Shown in pieces: positions 42,820-51,836 of a DNA stretch of 64,000 nt. This DNA comes from Mucilaginibacter sp. KACC 22773 (GTDB taxonomy: Bacteria; Bacteroidota; Bacteroidia; Sphingobacteriales; Sphingobacteriaceae): positions 4,588,001 to 4,652,000 of the forward strand of contig NZ_CP117883.1 in assembly GCF_028736215.1 (NCBI RefSeq). Direction: 5' to 3'. The translations under genes and the position numbers were made by a program. The first letter of the stretch is position 1, and every line of letters starts with the position of its first letter. The notes under the pieces are model-generated. The model was not told the DNA's origin and searched no databases. It saw only the letters and a program-made list of their open reading frames with translations.

Positions 42820-43476
42820 ATGAATACTTACCAATTTAAACAAACCGGCGGCGCAAGATATGCATTGCTGAGCGCAACCTGGCCTTTAGCTACCTTAACT
42901 GTTACCGAAAATCAGCTCATTTTAAACTTGCCATTATGTACCCTGTATTTCAGGCCCGCTGATGTATTATCAATTGAGCCGTATAATCGTGGTTTTACTA
43001 CAAACGGCCTGATTATTAATCATACCGTGCCTCATTATAAAACGCCGGTTGTTTTTAGGCCTTCGGGCGACGTACGCGAAACTATAGGCCAGATAGCGCA
43101 GACCGGCTTTACAGGTAATAAAAAAACTTTGCCAATTGAGCTTGATACAACAATAACCAGCTTACAATTGCAAGGTGGTTTTGCCATGAAAGTGCCGGCA
43201 TTAATTATTATCGTAGTAATTTGGAATGCGCTCGCAACCCCGGAGTTATACCGCGTAGTCGTTCAAAACAGGCCTCAGGATATGTTCATGGGCATGCGAT
43301 TGGCAACGGGCTTTATGGTATTAATTTGTTTAACGCTTATTTTATCCGCCCCGTTCCAAAACCTGGTGCTAAAGGAAGGACGTACTTTTAACGACATTGG
43401 AAAATTCATATACTTTTTATTGGCAATTTGCAGTATAATGTTCCTTGTATCGTTATCGATACGAGGCATTGCATAA
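42820..43476 (+). CDS. Membrane protein, unknown function
   Basis: About 218 residues. The ATG at 42820 (MNTYQFKQTGGARYALLSAT) is preferred over a TTG 12 bases earlier. The N-terminal 125 residues look like a small PH-like beta domain (WPLATLTVTENQLILNLPLC, FRPADVLSIEPYNRGFT, GLIINH), as in bacterial PH-domain (bPH) proteins. Three hydrophobic helices follow (about 130-148, 168-186, 198-216). It may be a membrane sensor or stress protein; the family is uncertain. Confidence 0.65.
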   Translation: MNTYQFKQTGGARYALLSATWPLATLTVTENQLILNLPLCTLYFRPADVLSIEPYNRGFTTNGLIINHTVPHYKTPVVFRPSGDVRETIGQIAQTGFTGNKKTLPIELDTTITSLQLQGGFAMKVPALIIIVVIWNALATPELYRVVVQNRPQDMFMGMRLATGFMVLICLTLILSAPFQNLVLKEGRTFNDIGKFIYFLLAICSIMFLVSLSIRGIA

Positions 43477-43694
43477 ACAATAAATTTATTTTACCTGATC
43501 AACTGTAAATCAAATCAGGGTCAAGGCATCTAATTGGGTTAACATAACTTAACATATTTCAGATAAAAAATTCACAAACATTTGATAATCAATATTTTAT
43601 ACTTTTACAAGGTTAACATTAAACTGATATATCGCGTTTGCCCTGTAAACCAAATACGCTGCTTCGCTACGTGGACGCCATTAAAAAACAGGAT

Positions 43695-44051
43695 ATGTTA
43701 TCACCATTAGATCAGTTTTACATTGAGCAGAACGAACCCTTAAAAAGTTGCTTCCTGGCCTTGCGGGATAACATCCTGCAACACGATAAAGACATTACCA
43801 ACGCCTGGAAATTCAATATGCCTTTCTTTTTATATAAGGGCAAAATGTTTTGCTACATCTGGACGCATAAAAAACTTCAGCAGCCATTTATTGGTTTTAA
43901 TGAAGGAAAAAGGATGGAGCACCCTAACCTTACTTTCGAAAACCGGTCGCGGATAAAAATAATGATATTAGATGCGGGGAAACAGTTGCCTGCAGATATA
44001 ATTAAACAGGTTTTGGATATGGCAATTGAATTGGTAAAACGAGATTTATAA
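43695..44051 (+). CDS. DUF1801-family protein, paralog 1
   Basis: About 118 residues. The start at 43695 (MLSPLDQFYIEQNEPLKSCF) is chosen by alignment with its paralog at 44804-45184; a TTG at 43638 would add 19 unrelated residues. Shared features are ALRDNILQHDKDITNAWKFN, FFLYKGKMFCYIWTHKKLQQ and RSRIKIMILD. DUF1801 proteins have a small alpha/beta fold; some are called YdhG-like iron chaperones, but function is not settled. It ends one base before the NADAR gene begins. Confidence 0.82.
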   Translation: MLSPLDQFYIEQNEPLKSCFLALRDNILQHDKDITNAWKFNMPFFLYKGKMFCYIWTHKKLQQPFIGFNEGKRMEHPNLTFENRSRIKIMILDAGKQLPADIIKQVLDMAIELVKRDL

Positions 44052-44052
44052 G

Positions 44053-44811
44053 ATGGAACAACACTATAGCCTGCAATGGCTCACCGATAAATTCGAAAAC
44101 GGCGATAATATTAAATACCTGTTCTTCTGGGGCCACCGGAGCAAACGGGCCGAAATTGATAAATCGTGTTTTAGCCAATGGTTTGAATTGCCCTTTGTGG
44201 TTGATGGCATTACCTACAAAACTGCCGAACACTGGATGATGGCCAACAAAGCCATGTTGTTTGGCAATCCAAAAATCAGCGAAAAAATAATTGCCGCCAA
44301 CAGCCCCGGCGAGGTAAAGGAGCTGGGGCGGCAGGTTTTGGGGTTCGACGAAATTATATGGGCACAAAAACGGTTTGAGATAGTTGTTACCGGCAATATC
44401 CACAAGTTTAACCAGCATCCCGAATTCGCCGAATACCTGATAAATACCGGCGACAGGGTATTGGTAGAAGCCAGCCCGGCAGATACGATATGGGGTATTG
44501 GCCTGGCACAGGATAATGAAGATGCGAATAATATTTATTGCTGGCGAGGGCCAAACCTTTTGGGCTTCGCGCTGATGGAAGTAAGGGATTTTTTAAAGGG
44601 ATTCGGCCATTTCGAAGCATTTGCCCCCTTAGCTCCCCCACCGTGGAAGGTATTCCCGGGAGTTGAATCGATGGGCATGTTTTGGGGTATGGGAAAAGGC
44701 GAACAGGTAGCGATGGAATATGCTCAATACTATTGGTCTTTGTCTGACAGGGATAAAACAATTTTAAAGCTAACCAGCCCTTCTCCCTACGATTGGAATT
44801 ATTATGATTGA
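44053..44811 (+). CDS. NADAR (YbiA-like) family protein
   Basis: A 252-residue protein. The NADAR domain (about 20-180) shows FFWGHRSKRAEIDKSCFSQW, TYKTAEHWMMANKAMLFGN, LVEASPADTIWGIGL and WRGPNLLGFALMEVRDFL. The glutamate of the AEHWM segment and the PxDxxWGIG loop are the family hallmarks. NADAR proteins are N-glycosidases: YbiA acts on riboflavin precursors, and others remove ADP-ribose from guanine bases. An extra C-terminal region of about 70 residues (FEAFAPLAPPPWKVFPGVES and on) is not part of the usual domain. It lies between two DUF1801 paralogs and overlaps the second by eight bases. Confidence 0.9.
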   Translation: MEQHYSLQWLTDKFENGDNIKYLFFWGHRSKRAEIDKSCFSQWFELPFVVDGITYKTAEHWMMANKAMLFGNPKISEKIIAANSPGEVKELGRQVLGFDEIIWAQKRFEIVVTGNIHKFNQHPEFAEYLINTGDRVLVEASPADTIWGIGLAQDNEDANNIYCWRGPNLLGFALMEVRDFLKGFGHFEAFAPLAPPPWKVFPGVESMGMFWGMGKGEQVAMEYAQYYWSLSDRDKTILKLTSPSPYDWNYYD

Positions 44812-45184
44812 TGATATGCTAACGCAACTGGATAATTTTTATCTGCAAAAAGATGAACCCGTAAAAGGCTGCCTGTTAGCCCTGCGCCAAATCATCCTGA
44901 AACAAGATGCCGATATCACCGCAGCCTGGAAATACGGGATGCCGTGTTTTTGCTACAAGGGCAAAATGTTTTGCTACCTGTGGGTGCATAAAAAATTGCT
45001 GCAACCTTATATCGGTATTGTTGAAGGCAAGCGTTTTGATCATCCGGCGCTTATTATCGAAAAACGGTCGCGTATGAAAATCATGCTTTTTAACCCGGAT
45101 GAAGACCTGCCACTTGAAACTTTTGAAGCAATTTTGAAGCTGGCTATAGATCTGTATAAAACGGGCGTAATAAAGATCAGGTAA
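44804..45184 (+). CDS. DUF1801-family protein, paralog 2
   Basis: A 126-residue protein. The ATG at 44804 overlaps the NADAR stop; an internal ATG at 44816 (MLTQLDNFYLQKDEPVKGC) aligns better with paralog 1 and may be the real start. Features: LALRQIILKQDADITAAWKY, FCYKGKMFCYLWVHKKLLQP, EKRSRMKIMLF and LAIDLYKTGVIKI. Overlap with the NADAR gene implies coupled translation. The family role is not established. Confidence 0.85.
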   Translation: MIDDMLTQLDNFYLQKDEPVKGCLLALRQIILKQDADITAAWKYGMPCFCYKGKMFCYLWVHKKLLQPYIGIVEGKRFDHPALIIEKRSRMKIMLFNPDEDLPLETFEAILKLAIDLYKTGVIKIR

Positions 45185-45210
45185 ATAAGTTATAGTGTTA
45201 CTTAAACATC

Positions 45211-45951
45211 ATGAAGAAAATTTTACTACTCCTGTTATCGATCTGTATTGTAGCCATCTCTTGCAAATCACAACACAAAACAGGATACGGATCACCGTTG
45301 GTGGTATTAACGGAAACCAATCCCTGGCTAATGGTTGTGGGGTCCGATTCACCTACTATAGCTATTTACGAAAACGGGCAGGTGATTTACAAAAAAATGA
45401 CAGATGATAAAGCCGAATACTACGAGGTTAATCTAAGCCATGAGGATCTGCTACAAACGATTAATAACCTGGGTATCAATGACTGTTTAAAAAAACTACC
45501 TAAACACATCGACGTTTCTATAGCAACGGATCAGCCCACTGCTAAATTGTTCCTTAATCTCGATTCTGTGAAAATCATTAGCGTCTACGGACAGTTGCGT
45601 TGGGCGCCCGACCGCGATAAAGCGCCAGCCTGTTTTATTAATGTTTTTAATAACCTTATCAAATATCAACATGGCGGGGCTAAAGAATGGTTGCCGGATA
45701 GTATTGAGGTGATGCTGACAAACTACAGCCATTCTCCCGAAAAACCATTGGCCTGGCCAGTTGCGTGGCCCGATCTCAAAAACAAAACAACCATAAAAAG
45801 GGGCGACGATTTATATAGCGTTTACCTGGATAAAAAATACTTTCCGGCTTTCATCAAACTAAACTCGTCCTTAAAAGAAAACCAGGCTGTTTTAGTTAAC
45901 GGACAAAAGCTTTCGGTTTCGTACCGGATACCTTTTCCTAATTTGAAGTAA
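45211..45951 (+). CDS. Putative lipoprotein, unknown function
   Basis: A 246-residue exported protein. MKKILLLLLSICIVAISC is a lipoprotein signal with lipobox AISC. The mature part has SDSPTIAIYENGQVIYKKMT, YEVNLSHEDLLQTINNLGIN and the tail SVSYRIPFPNLK. Two segments with W and P (WLPDSIEVML, PLAWPVAWPDLK) suggest a compact beta domain. No family is recognised. It follows the DUF1801-NADAR cassette by 26 bases in the same direction and may be the last gene of that transcript. Confidence 0.75.
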   Translation: MKKILLLLLSICIVAISCKSQHKTGYGSPLVVLTETNPWLMVVGSDSPTIAIYENGQVIYKKMTDDKAEYYEVNLSHEDLLQTINNLGINDCLKKLPKHIDVSIATDQPTAKLFLNLDSVKIISVYGQLRWAPDRDKAPACFINVFNNLIKYQHGGAKEWLPDSIEVMLTNYSHSPEKPLAWPVAWPDLKNKTTIKRGDDLYSVYLDKKYFPAFIKLNSSLKENQAVLVNGQKLSVSYRIPFPNLK

Positions 45952-46130
45952 CCTGCCCTCCTGATGCCCAAATCATGGGCTTAAGTACTATTCCTAAGGG
46001 TCGGTTCATCGGCTTCCTGGTTAAAGTATATCAGGCCACGCCGGCGCGCGGTCGTGGTAACTACCTACTTGGTTAATATACAAGATATATGAAAGTACTA
46101 TATTGCCCCCGAAATATTTAACCTTATATC

Positions 46131-46631
46131 ATGACCAAAATCACATTGTTTGCATTTTTGCTTCTTTCATTTTTGGGTTGCTTAAATGTTGGCGCTCAAC
46201 AGACAGCCCCGCGGGTAAAGTTCACTGAAATCACTTTTGGCCCGGCAACATCAACAACAGTTTTTAAAGAAGAGATGCCTGGTTCACCATCGGGTGATCA
46301 TTCCATTATTGCAAATCAGGTATTCGGTAAAAAGACAAACAGAATTGAGGCTAAAAAAGGAACCCAATTTGGTGTTGAATATAAAATAACCGGAAAGCAT
46401 GGCAATATTGCAAGGTTAGATATTGAATGGGTTTTCCCCGCAGAGATTGTAGACACTGCGAAAAAAGAATCATTTAAAAGTGTAAGGTACCCAATTGATA
46501 TAGCGGTAAATGCAACCGATGCAAGCACCTACGCACTCGATAATGACTTTGAAGTAATAAAAGGCACCTGGCAATTGAATATCTATTATGCCGATAAATT
46601 GATTTATACCCGCAAATTTGAGCTTTACTAA
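46131..46631 (+). CDS. DUF3859-like exported protein
   Basis: A 166-residue protein with a signal peptide (MTKITLFAFLLLSFLGCLNV, cleavage near GAQ). The mature part has FGVEYKITGKHGNIARLDIE, KSVRYPIDIAVNATDASTYA and a closing GTWQLNIYYADKLIYTRKFE. The KGTQFGVEY...W...L...F layout fits DUF3859, a small immunoglobulin-like domain of unknown role. A CCACG...CGTGG hairpin (46038-46059) lies in the upstream space. Confidence 0.7.
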   Translation: MTKITLFAFLLLSFLGCLNVGAQQTAPRVKFTEITFGPATSTTVFKEEMPGSPSGDHSIIANQVFGKKTNRIEAKKGTQFGVEYKITGKHGNIARLDIEWVFPAEIVDTAKKESFKSVRYPIDIAVNATDASTYALDNDFEVIKGTWQLNIYYADKLIYTRKFELY

Positions 46632-46729
46632 GCACTGCAATTTTCATTTTGAAGCAAGCGCTGTGCCTGTAATTAAATTAATTGAGTAATTTACAACCAT
46701 TAATTAATTGCACACACTAAAATAGTTTA

Positions 46730-47320
46730 ATGTACTGGTACGAAGAAGATATAAAGCAGCTTGAAAAAGTTAGCAGGAACAAGGAATACGAACCCGAAAC
46801 TATTTTTTATGGCAGTTCGTCGGTAAGGATGTGGACAAGCCTTAAGGACGATTTTAAGGAGTTAAAACCCACAAACCTGGGTTTTGGCGGCTCGACCCTG
46901 GCTGCCTGCGTTTGGTTTTTTGAGCGGGTAATGGAAAGCTACAGCCCCAAAAGACTGGTAATATACGCCGGCGACAACGATTTGGGCGATGGCCGCCATC
47001 CCGAAGAAGTTTTTATATTTTTTCAGCAATTGGTTGCCAAAGTGCATCACCGTTTTGGTGACTTGCCCTGCTATTATGTTTCATTAAAACCAAGCCTTAG
47101 CCGGTGGAACATCATTGATAAATTTAAATATGCCAATAACCTTATCGAGACAGAAATAGTTAAAAATACCAATAACTGGCGATTTATTAATATTTATAAA
47201 GAGATGATTGACGCCAAAGGCTACCCTAAAAAAGAATATTTTGTAGGCGACGGGCTGCATTTAAGCCCGCTTGGTTACCAGTTATGGAAACAGGTTATTA
47301 CAGCTAATATTAACAGGTAA
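46730..47320 (+). CDS. SGNH/GDSL-family hydrolase
   Basis: A 196-residue cytoplasmic esterase-like protein. Block I is FYGSSSVRMW, where the Ser in GSSS is the nucleophile (about 26-28). Block II is GFGGSTLAACV (oxyanion Gly). Block III is YAGDNDLGDGRHPEE (GxND), and block V is VGDGLHLSPLGYQLW (DxxH). There is no signal peptide. The family deacylates or deacetylates lipids or sugars. The next gene is a predicted esterase too, 70 bases away, so the pair may share a role. Confidence 0.9.
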   Translation: MYWYEEDIKQLEKVSRNKEYEPETIFYGSSSVRMWTSLKDDFKELKPTNLGFGGSTLAACVWFFERVMESYSPKRLVIYAGDNDLGDGRHPEEVFIFFQQLVAKVHHRFGDLPCYYVSLKPSLSRWNIIDKFKYANNLIETEIVKNTNNWRFINIYKEMIDAKGYPKKEYFVGDGLHLSPLGYQLWKQVITANINR

Positions 47321-47389
47321 GCATTACCATTTATTTAATTTTGATTAACATTTGTTTTGGAAATTTCGCAGCAAAAGGCCGGGCCACAA

Positions 47390-48118
47390 ATGAACAGAGG
47401 ATACCACAAATGGTTTAGCGCCAATTTACATCGTACTATGGAGCTATTGGTATTTGGTCATGCAGGCAAGGCTGTGTTATTTTTTCCTACCCGGATGGCG
47501 CGGTTTTATGACTACGAAAACTGGGGGATAGTTGAAGCGCTGCAAACCAAAATTGAAAATGGCGAACTGCAGCTTTTTTGTGTAGATAGTATTGATACCG
47601 AAAGTTTTTATAACCACTGGGTGCATCCGGCCACACGTATAGCGCGTCATTTGCAATACGAACAGTATATTCTTACCGAGGTTTTACCCTTCATGCAAAA
47701 TCAAAATGGCGGCGATTACCTGGAAGTAGCCGGGTGTAGTATGGGATCATTCCATGCCATCAATATAGCTATGAAACACCCATCTGTTTTCAAGAAAGTA
47801 ATATGTATGAGCGGGCGATACGATCTCACGCTGCAAATAGACGACTTTAAAGATCTGTTTGATGGCTATCGCGATGAGGATATTTATTTTAATATGCCCC
47901 AGCAATTTATGGCCAACCTGCATGATGGAGCCATTTTAGATGCTATTCGTAAAATCGAGATCATTATGGCAGTGGGCGAAACAGACCCATTTGTACACAG
48001 CAACCGCGACTTTAGCGACTTGCTTACAGGCAAAAGCATTCCGCATCAATTATACATTTGGGATAATTATGCGCACCGGCCACGATATTGGAAGCAAATG
48101 GTGAATTTGTATTTATAA
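47390..48118 (+). CDS. Putative esterase, alpha/beta-hydrolase fold
   Basis: About 242 residues. The ATG at 47390 (MNRGYHKWFSANLHRTMELL) is preferred over a TTG 33 bases earlier. The core fold is seen in VLFFPTRMARFYDYENWGIV, the nucleophile elbow AGCSMGSFHA (GxSxG, about 116-125), and a probable acid in VGETDPFVHSN, with His in WDNYAHRPRYWKQ. It resembles the Esterase-D/PHB-depolymerase-like family, and the sequence is soluble. It follows the SGNH hydrolase gene, so a common acyl-ester substrate is possible. Confidence 0.87.
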   Translation: MNRGYHKWFSANLHRTMELLVFGHAGKAVLFFPTRMARFYDYENWGIVEALQTKIENGELQLFCVDSIDTESFYNHWVHPATRIARHLQYEQYILTEVLPFMQNQNGGDYLEVAGCSMGSFHAINIAMKHPSVFKKVICMSGRYDLTLQIDDFKDLFDGYRDEDIYFNMPQQFMANLHDGAILDAIRKIEIIMAVGETDPFVHSNRDFSDLLTGKSIPHQLYIWDNYAHRPRYWKQMVNLYL

Positions 48119-48204
48119 AAGAATATACCATCTTCAGGTTTAACCATCGTCACTCACGGGGCTTTTTTCTTTTCGGCAAAAATCAAAATTACGTTTGAAG
48201 CAAT

Positions 48205-50469
48205 TTATTTAAAAAAGTAACTGAGATGCAGCAAAGCTGCAAATTTGGTTCCGGCAGTAAAAGCAATCCCATCAACCGGTGCCTGGTTTTTTAACCGGGT
48301 AACCGTTTCAAACTGGGTTTCTTTCCACTGCACATTAAACAGGTTATTTATGGTTAAGCCAATTTCGTATTTGGGCCTGGTATAATTTAATACCAGGTCG
48401 TTGATAAAATAACCTTTGGCAACCAGGCTATAGTCGGCATTCGCCGCGCGGTCAGCCAGATACCGGTAGCGCAAACTGCCATTGAAGCCGTTTTTAAAAG
48501 TGTAGGTTATGCCGCCGGTACTGCTCCAAACCGGTGCTAAAGGAATATAATTTGCTCCGGCCGGGTCGTCCAGCGACCTGCCGTGGGCGTAATTTACATC
48601 TGCGTCAAAATACAGGGATTTAAGCGGCTGGTAACGGCCAGACAGGTCTAAACCAATGCGGCGGGTGCGGCCGCTAAATTCTACCGAACCTCCATCGCCT
48701 GCGTATACATATTCTTTTTGCAGGTAACTATACCACAACGCAGCGTTGAACAACAGGTTTTTGGCCGGTTTAAATACCGTACCCAAATCGGCACCATATG
48801 CTGCGGGCAGGGTTTGCAAACCTCCCTGCGCCACTACCACCCGGGTATCATTAGAATGAAAGCCTTTGCCGGTTAATAAATACAATTCGGTTTTATCGTT
48901 AACACGGTAGTAAAAATTCAGCTTGGGACTAACTATATTATTATTGGCGGTATACACACCGATACCATTAAGCGTACTATCGGTGGCCAGTTTATTGTTA
49001 TACCTGTAATAAAACTGATCAAACCTTACCCCTGCGTTCATCGAGAATTTTGAACTGAATTGAAATGTTTCACCCAGGTAGGCTCCGGCACCCAGTTCGG
49101 TAATATCACCCAATTTAACCGGATCGATAACCGTGAAGTTGTTGACGGTATGCGATAATTCTGAACCTTTGGTCATATCCAGCCGGGTATTAATTCCCGC
49201 TTCCGTTGTCAGTTTAGTATTCCCAATATAGCCTTCATGCTGGTAGCTGCCGTTATAGCCATACAAATTGCGTGTTTCCCGCTGACGGATCTCGTCACCG
49301 TTAACTGTATCTACCAGGTAAAATGTAAAATTGGTATGCAGGTCGAATTTATAGCGCGAATAGTAGAGCTGGTTTTTGACGATGTCATGATTCGACAGCC
49401 GGGTTAAAAGCTGTGCGTTCAAGTTGGTACGCGAGGTTACTCCGCCCTCGTTGGGGTCAAGTGCGCCGTAAAACCCGATGGTGCCATCGCTTACCGCGCT
49501 TTCCGGGATCTGCCCGGATGCTTTCCATGCGCTGTAGAAAGTGGATGCACTAACGGTTAGCCAGTTGTTGGCGTTTAGCCGGCCATGATATTTGGTAAAA
49601 AAGTTAAAGCGTTTAAAATGCTGCGGGTTATCAAAATAACTGTCGCTGTACCGGTATTCCGAAGCGGCGTACCAGGATTGGTTATTGGCTTTAGCTTTTT
49701 GGCCAAGCAGGTTAACCATGCCGAACACCCTGTAGGTATTAAACTGTCCGCCTTCTATTTTAACCTGGTTAGCGTCAATCGCGTTGGCAGTGTTAAAGTT
49801 CACAAAGCCGGTCACGGCCAGGTCGCCTTTATCCACATTATACATCCCTTTTTGATAGTTGGTGCTTTCTATCGTTTCGGGGATAATAAAATGACTGTCG
49901 GCATAACCCTGGCCATGTGCCTGCGAAACCATATTTACCGGCATATAATCAACGCTCAAATTGATATCGGTACCATGGTCATTATCAAAACCGCGCAGAA
50001 AAATCTGTTCGGCTTTACCGCCGCCCTGGTGCTGGCCTATGAACAGGCCTGGCACTATACGCAGCATCTCCTGCGAATTAGCTACTCCCCTCATTTTGAT
50101 GTCCGTCTCGCTGATGACTTTATAAGGGTTGGCCGCATTGGCCGTTATAATCACATCGCTCAGCTGTGTTTGCTGCTGGCTAATAACAATTACCTGTCCG
50201 TTCCTGAAATCACTTAGCAGCAAGGTTTCTTTTTGATAGCCAATTGCAGTTATAGAAATAGTTTTAACTGATACAGGTATGCTTTGATAAAAGAATCGGC
50301 CTGTTTCATCAGTAATACCGGTTTTGTTCCCCGGTTGCAGCATAATAGTTACACCTTTTAACGGAACTTGTGTGGCACTGTCAATTACCCTGCCTGTTAA
50401 ATGACTTGTTTGCGAAAACGAGTGACGGCTACAAATTAACAGAACAGCGATAAGCAGGCAACTACGCAT
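48205..50469 (-). CDS. TonB-dependent receptor
   Basis: A 754-residue outer-membrane receptor. Signal peptide MRSCLLIAVLLICSRHSFSQ. An N-terminal carboxypeptidase-regulatory-like domain (about 22-100; GRVIDSATQVPLKGVTIM) is followed by the plug (about 110-230), rich in His: FIGQHQGGGKAEQIFLRGFD then NDHGTDINLS and SQAHGQGYADSHF. A 22-strand-type barrel follows and ends in LLHLSYFFK. His-rich plugs suggest a metal or metal-chelate ligand. It is the last gene of an operon behind DUF3500 and HupE/UreJ proteins, which is consistent with metal uptake. Confidence 0.92.
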   Translation of the reverse strand: MRSCLLIAVLLICSRHSFSQTSHLTGRVIDSATQVPLKGVTIMLQPGNKTGITDETGRFFYQSIPVSVKTISITAIGYQKETLLLSDFRNGQVIVISQQQTQLSDVIITANAANPYKVISETDIKMRGVANSQEMLRIVPGLFIGQHQGGGKAEQIFLRGFDNDHGTDINLSVDYMPVNMVSQAHGQGYADSHFIIPETIESTNYQKGMYNVDKGDLAVTGFVNFNTANAIDANQVKIEGGQFNTYRVFGMVNLLGQKAKANNQSWYAASEYRYSDSYFDNPQHFKRFNFFTKYHGRLNANNWLTVSASTFYSAWKASGQIPESAVSDGTIGFYGALDPNEGGVTSRTNLNAQLLTRLSNHDIVKNQLYYSRYKFDLHTNFTFYLVDTVNGDEIRQRETRNLYGYNGSYQHEGYIGNTKLTTEAGINTRLDMTKGSELSHTVNNFTVIDPVKLGDITELGAGAYLGETFQFSSKFSMNAGVRFDQFYYRYNNKLATDSTLNGIGVYTANNNIVSPKLNFYYRVNDKTELYLLTGKGFHSNDTRVVVAQGGLQTLPAAYGADLGTVFKPAKNLLFNAALWYSYLQKEYVYAGDGGSVEFSGRTRRIGLDLSGRYQPLKSLYFDADVNYAHGRSLDDPAGANYIPLAPVWSSTGGITYTFKNGFNGSLRYRYLADRAANADYSLVAKGYFINDLVLNYTRPKYEIGLTINNLFNVQWKETQFETVTRLKNQAPVDGIAFTAGTKFAALLHLSYFFK

Positions 50470-50484
50470 AAAATGAAAGGGTTA

Positions 50485-51822
50485 TTAAACAAACAGCGCT
50501 TTTTTAAATCGGGCCGATAGAAATGCGGTAACAGAAAATATTGCGACAGCAAATACTAACCACAATTCGTAGCTGGTAAATTTTAGTATTACCTGGGTAA
50601 TCAGGTTAGGCTGATTGAAAACCCTTTCGGCCATCCAGGCCAAAGCCGCTATACCGGCCAGTATGGCGGCGCCGGTTCTGAAAAAAGGATAAACCAACGT
50701 CCTGCTCATCAGCATCAGCCATGGAACGATAATGGCGATTACAAACAACTGCATCACTTCTATACCAATATTAAAGCCAAGGATGCTTAGCGTCAATGTG
50801 AGGGCAGTCAAATTAAGATTAGACAAAACCGAAGCAAATGCCAATCCGTGTATAAGCCCGAAACCTGCTGCTACCAGGGCCTCCCTGCCAGGAAATATAG
50901 GATAGATTGCATGTACCGCCGAAACCAGGATAGAAACGGCGATCAATACTTCTACCAGTTGCGCGGGGAGGCTGAGCCAACCTAAAGCTCCCAATAGCAA
51001 GGTAACAGAATGACCGATGGTAAACGCCGTTACAATTTTCAGCAAGTTCCTGAGGCTGCATTTAACGCCGCCAAAACCACCCCAATGCTTTTTAACAGGT
51101 AAAAGCATAGATGGCAACAATAGCACAATCAGGAACAACAGGTGATCGGTTCCCTCCTTGATGTGCTGCATGCCTAAAGCAAGCATGCTATTGAAACCTT
51201 TAAACCAGCTTCCTTGCTGTAAATTTATTTCCAAAGGATATATCACATTATCTTTGGTATTCCAGCTGATTACCATTGCATCTGCCGACGATGTATTTAA
51301 ATTTCCTGTCTCCCAATCGCTGCGGATAGAAACAAGGGCTGCATGGTTAACAATCTGGTGCATAATCACATCATAATCGAGCATAAACTTCCGGGTACTC
51401 TCGCCCGGCAGCGGTATGATAACTACCCTGGCAACTACTTCCCAATAATCGATGCCGTTCTCGATAAATTTTCCTTTGTCCATCCTCAAAGCTTCTACTT
51501 CAACATTCCATGGAGTAGCTTTTTTTGTGTAGGCATGAATGTGGGCTTTGAGGTATTCTGTTAATTGAGGCCCGAATTTTTCGATAAGCGTTTCCGGATT
51601 TTTAGATATATTGTTGCCAAAAGCAAGTTCCAGTTCTGATAGCGGCATTTGCAGCTCAAGTGCAACCCTATGAGGACTTGCATCTAAAAAAACAAGCGTA
51701 TTTGGCGTTTGATGCGCAGCGGCAATTGTTGGCCTTAATGCTGTAACGGCAAAAATAGTTGCAAAAATAAACAGCCGCCAACTGTTTTTATGGCGACTGT
51801 TTATTGAAAAAATGTTACACAT
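50485..51822 (-). CDS. HupE/UreJ-family membrane protein with long N-terminal domain
   Basis: A 445-residue protein. Signal or first TM about 15-37 (WRLFIFATIFAVTALRPTIA), then an extracytoplasmic beta domain of about 190 residues (ALELQMPLSELELAFGNNIS). The HupE/UreJ transmembrane domain starts near residue 215 with MLALGMQHIKEGTDHLLFLI, whose HxxxGxDH is the family metal motif. FGLIHGLAFASVL follows about 95 residues later. There are about seven membrane helices in total. HupE proteins are nickel or cobalt (or copper) permeases. It lies 15 bases from the TonB receptor gene and 14 from the DUF3500 gene, in one operon. Confidence 0.88.
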   Translation of the reverse strand: MCNIFSINSRHKNSWRLFIFATIFAVTALRPTIAAAHQTPNTLVFLDASPHRVALELQMPLSELELAFGNNISKNPETLIEKFGPQLTEYLKAHIHAYTKKATPWNVEVEALRMDKGKFIENGIDYWEVVARVVIIPLPGESTRKFMLDYDVIMHQIVNHAALVSIRSDWETGNLNTSSADAMVISWNTKDNVIYPLEINLQQGSWFKGFNSMLALGMQHIKEGTDHLLFLIVLLLPSMLLPVKKHWGGFGGVKCSLRNLLKIVTAFTIGHSVTLLLGALGWLSLPAQLVEVLIAVSILVSAVHAIYPIFPGREALVAAGFGLIHGLAFASVLSNLNLTALTLTLSILGFNIGIEVMQLFVIAIIVPWLMLMSRTLVYPFFRTGAAILAGIAALAWMAERVFNQPNLITQVILKFTSYELWLVFAVAIFSVTAFLSARFKKALFV

Positions 51823-51836
51823 AATTTCTATTTTTT

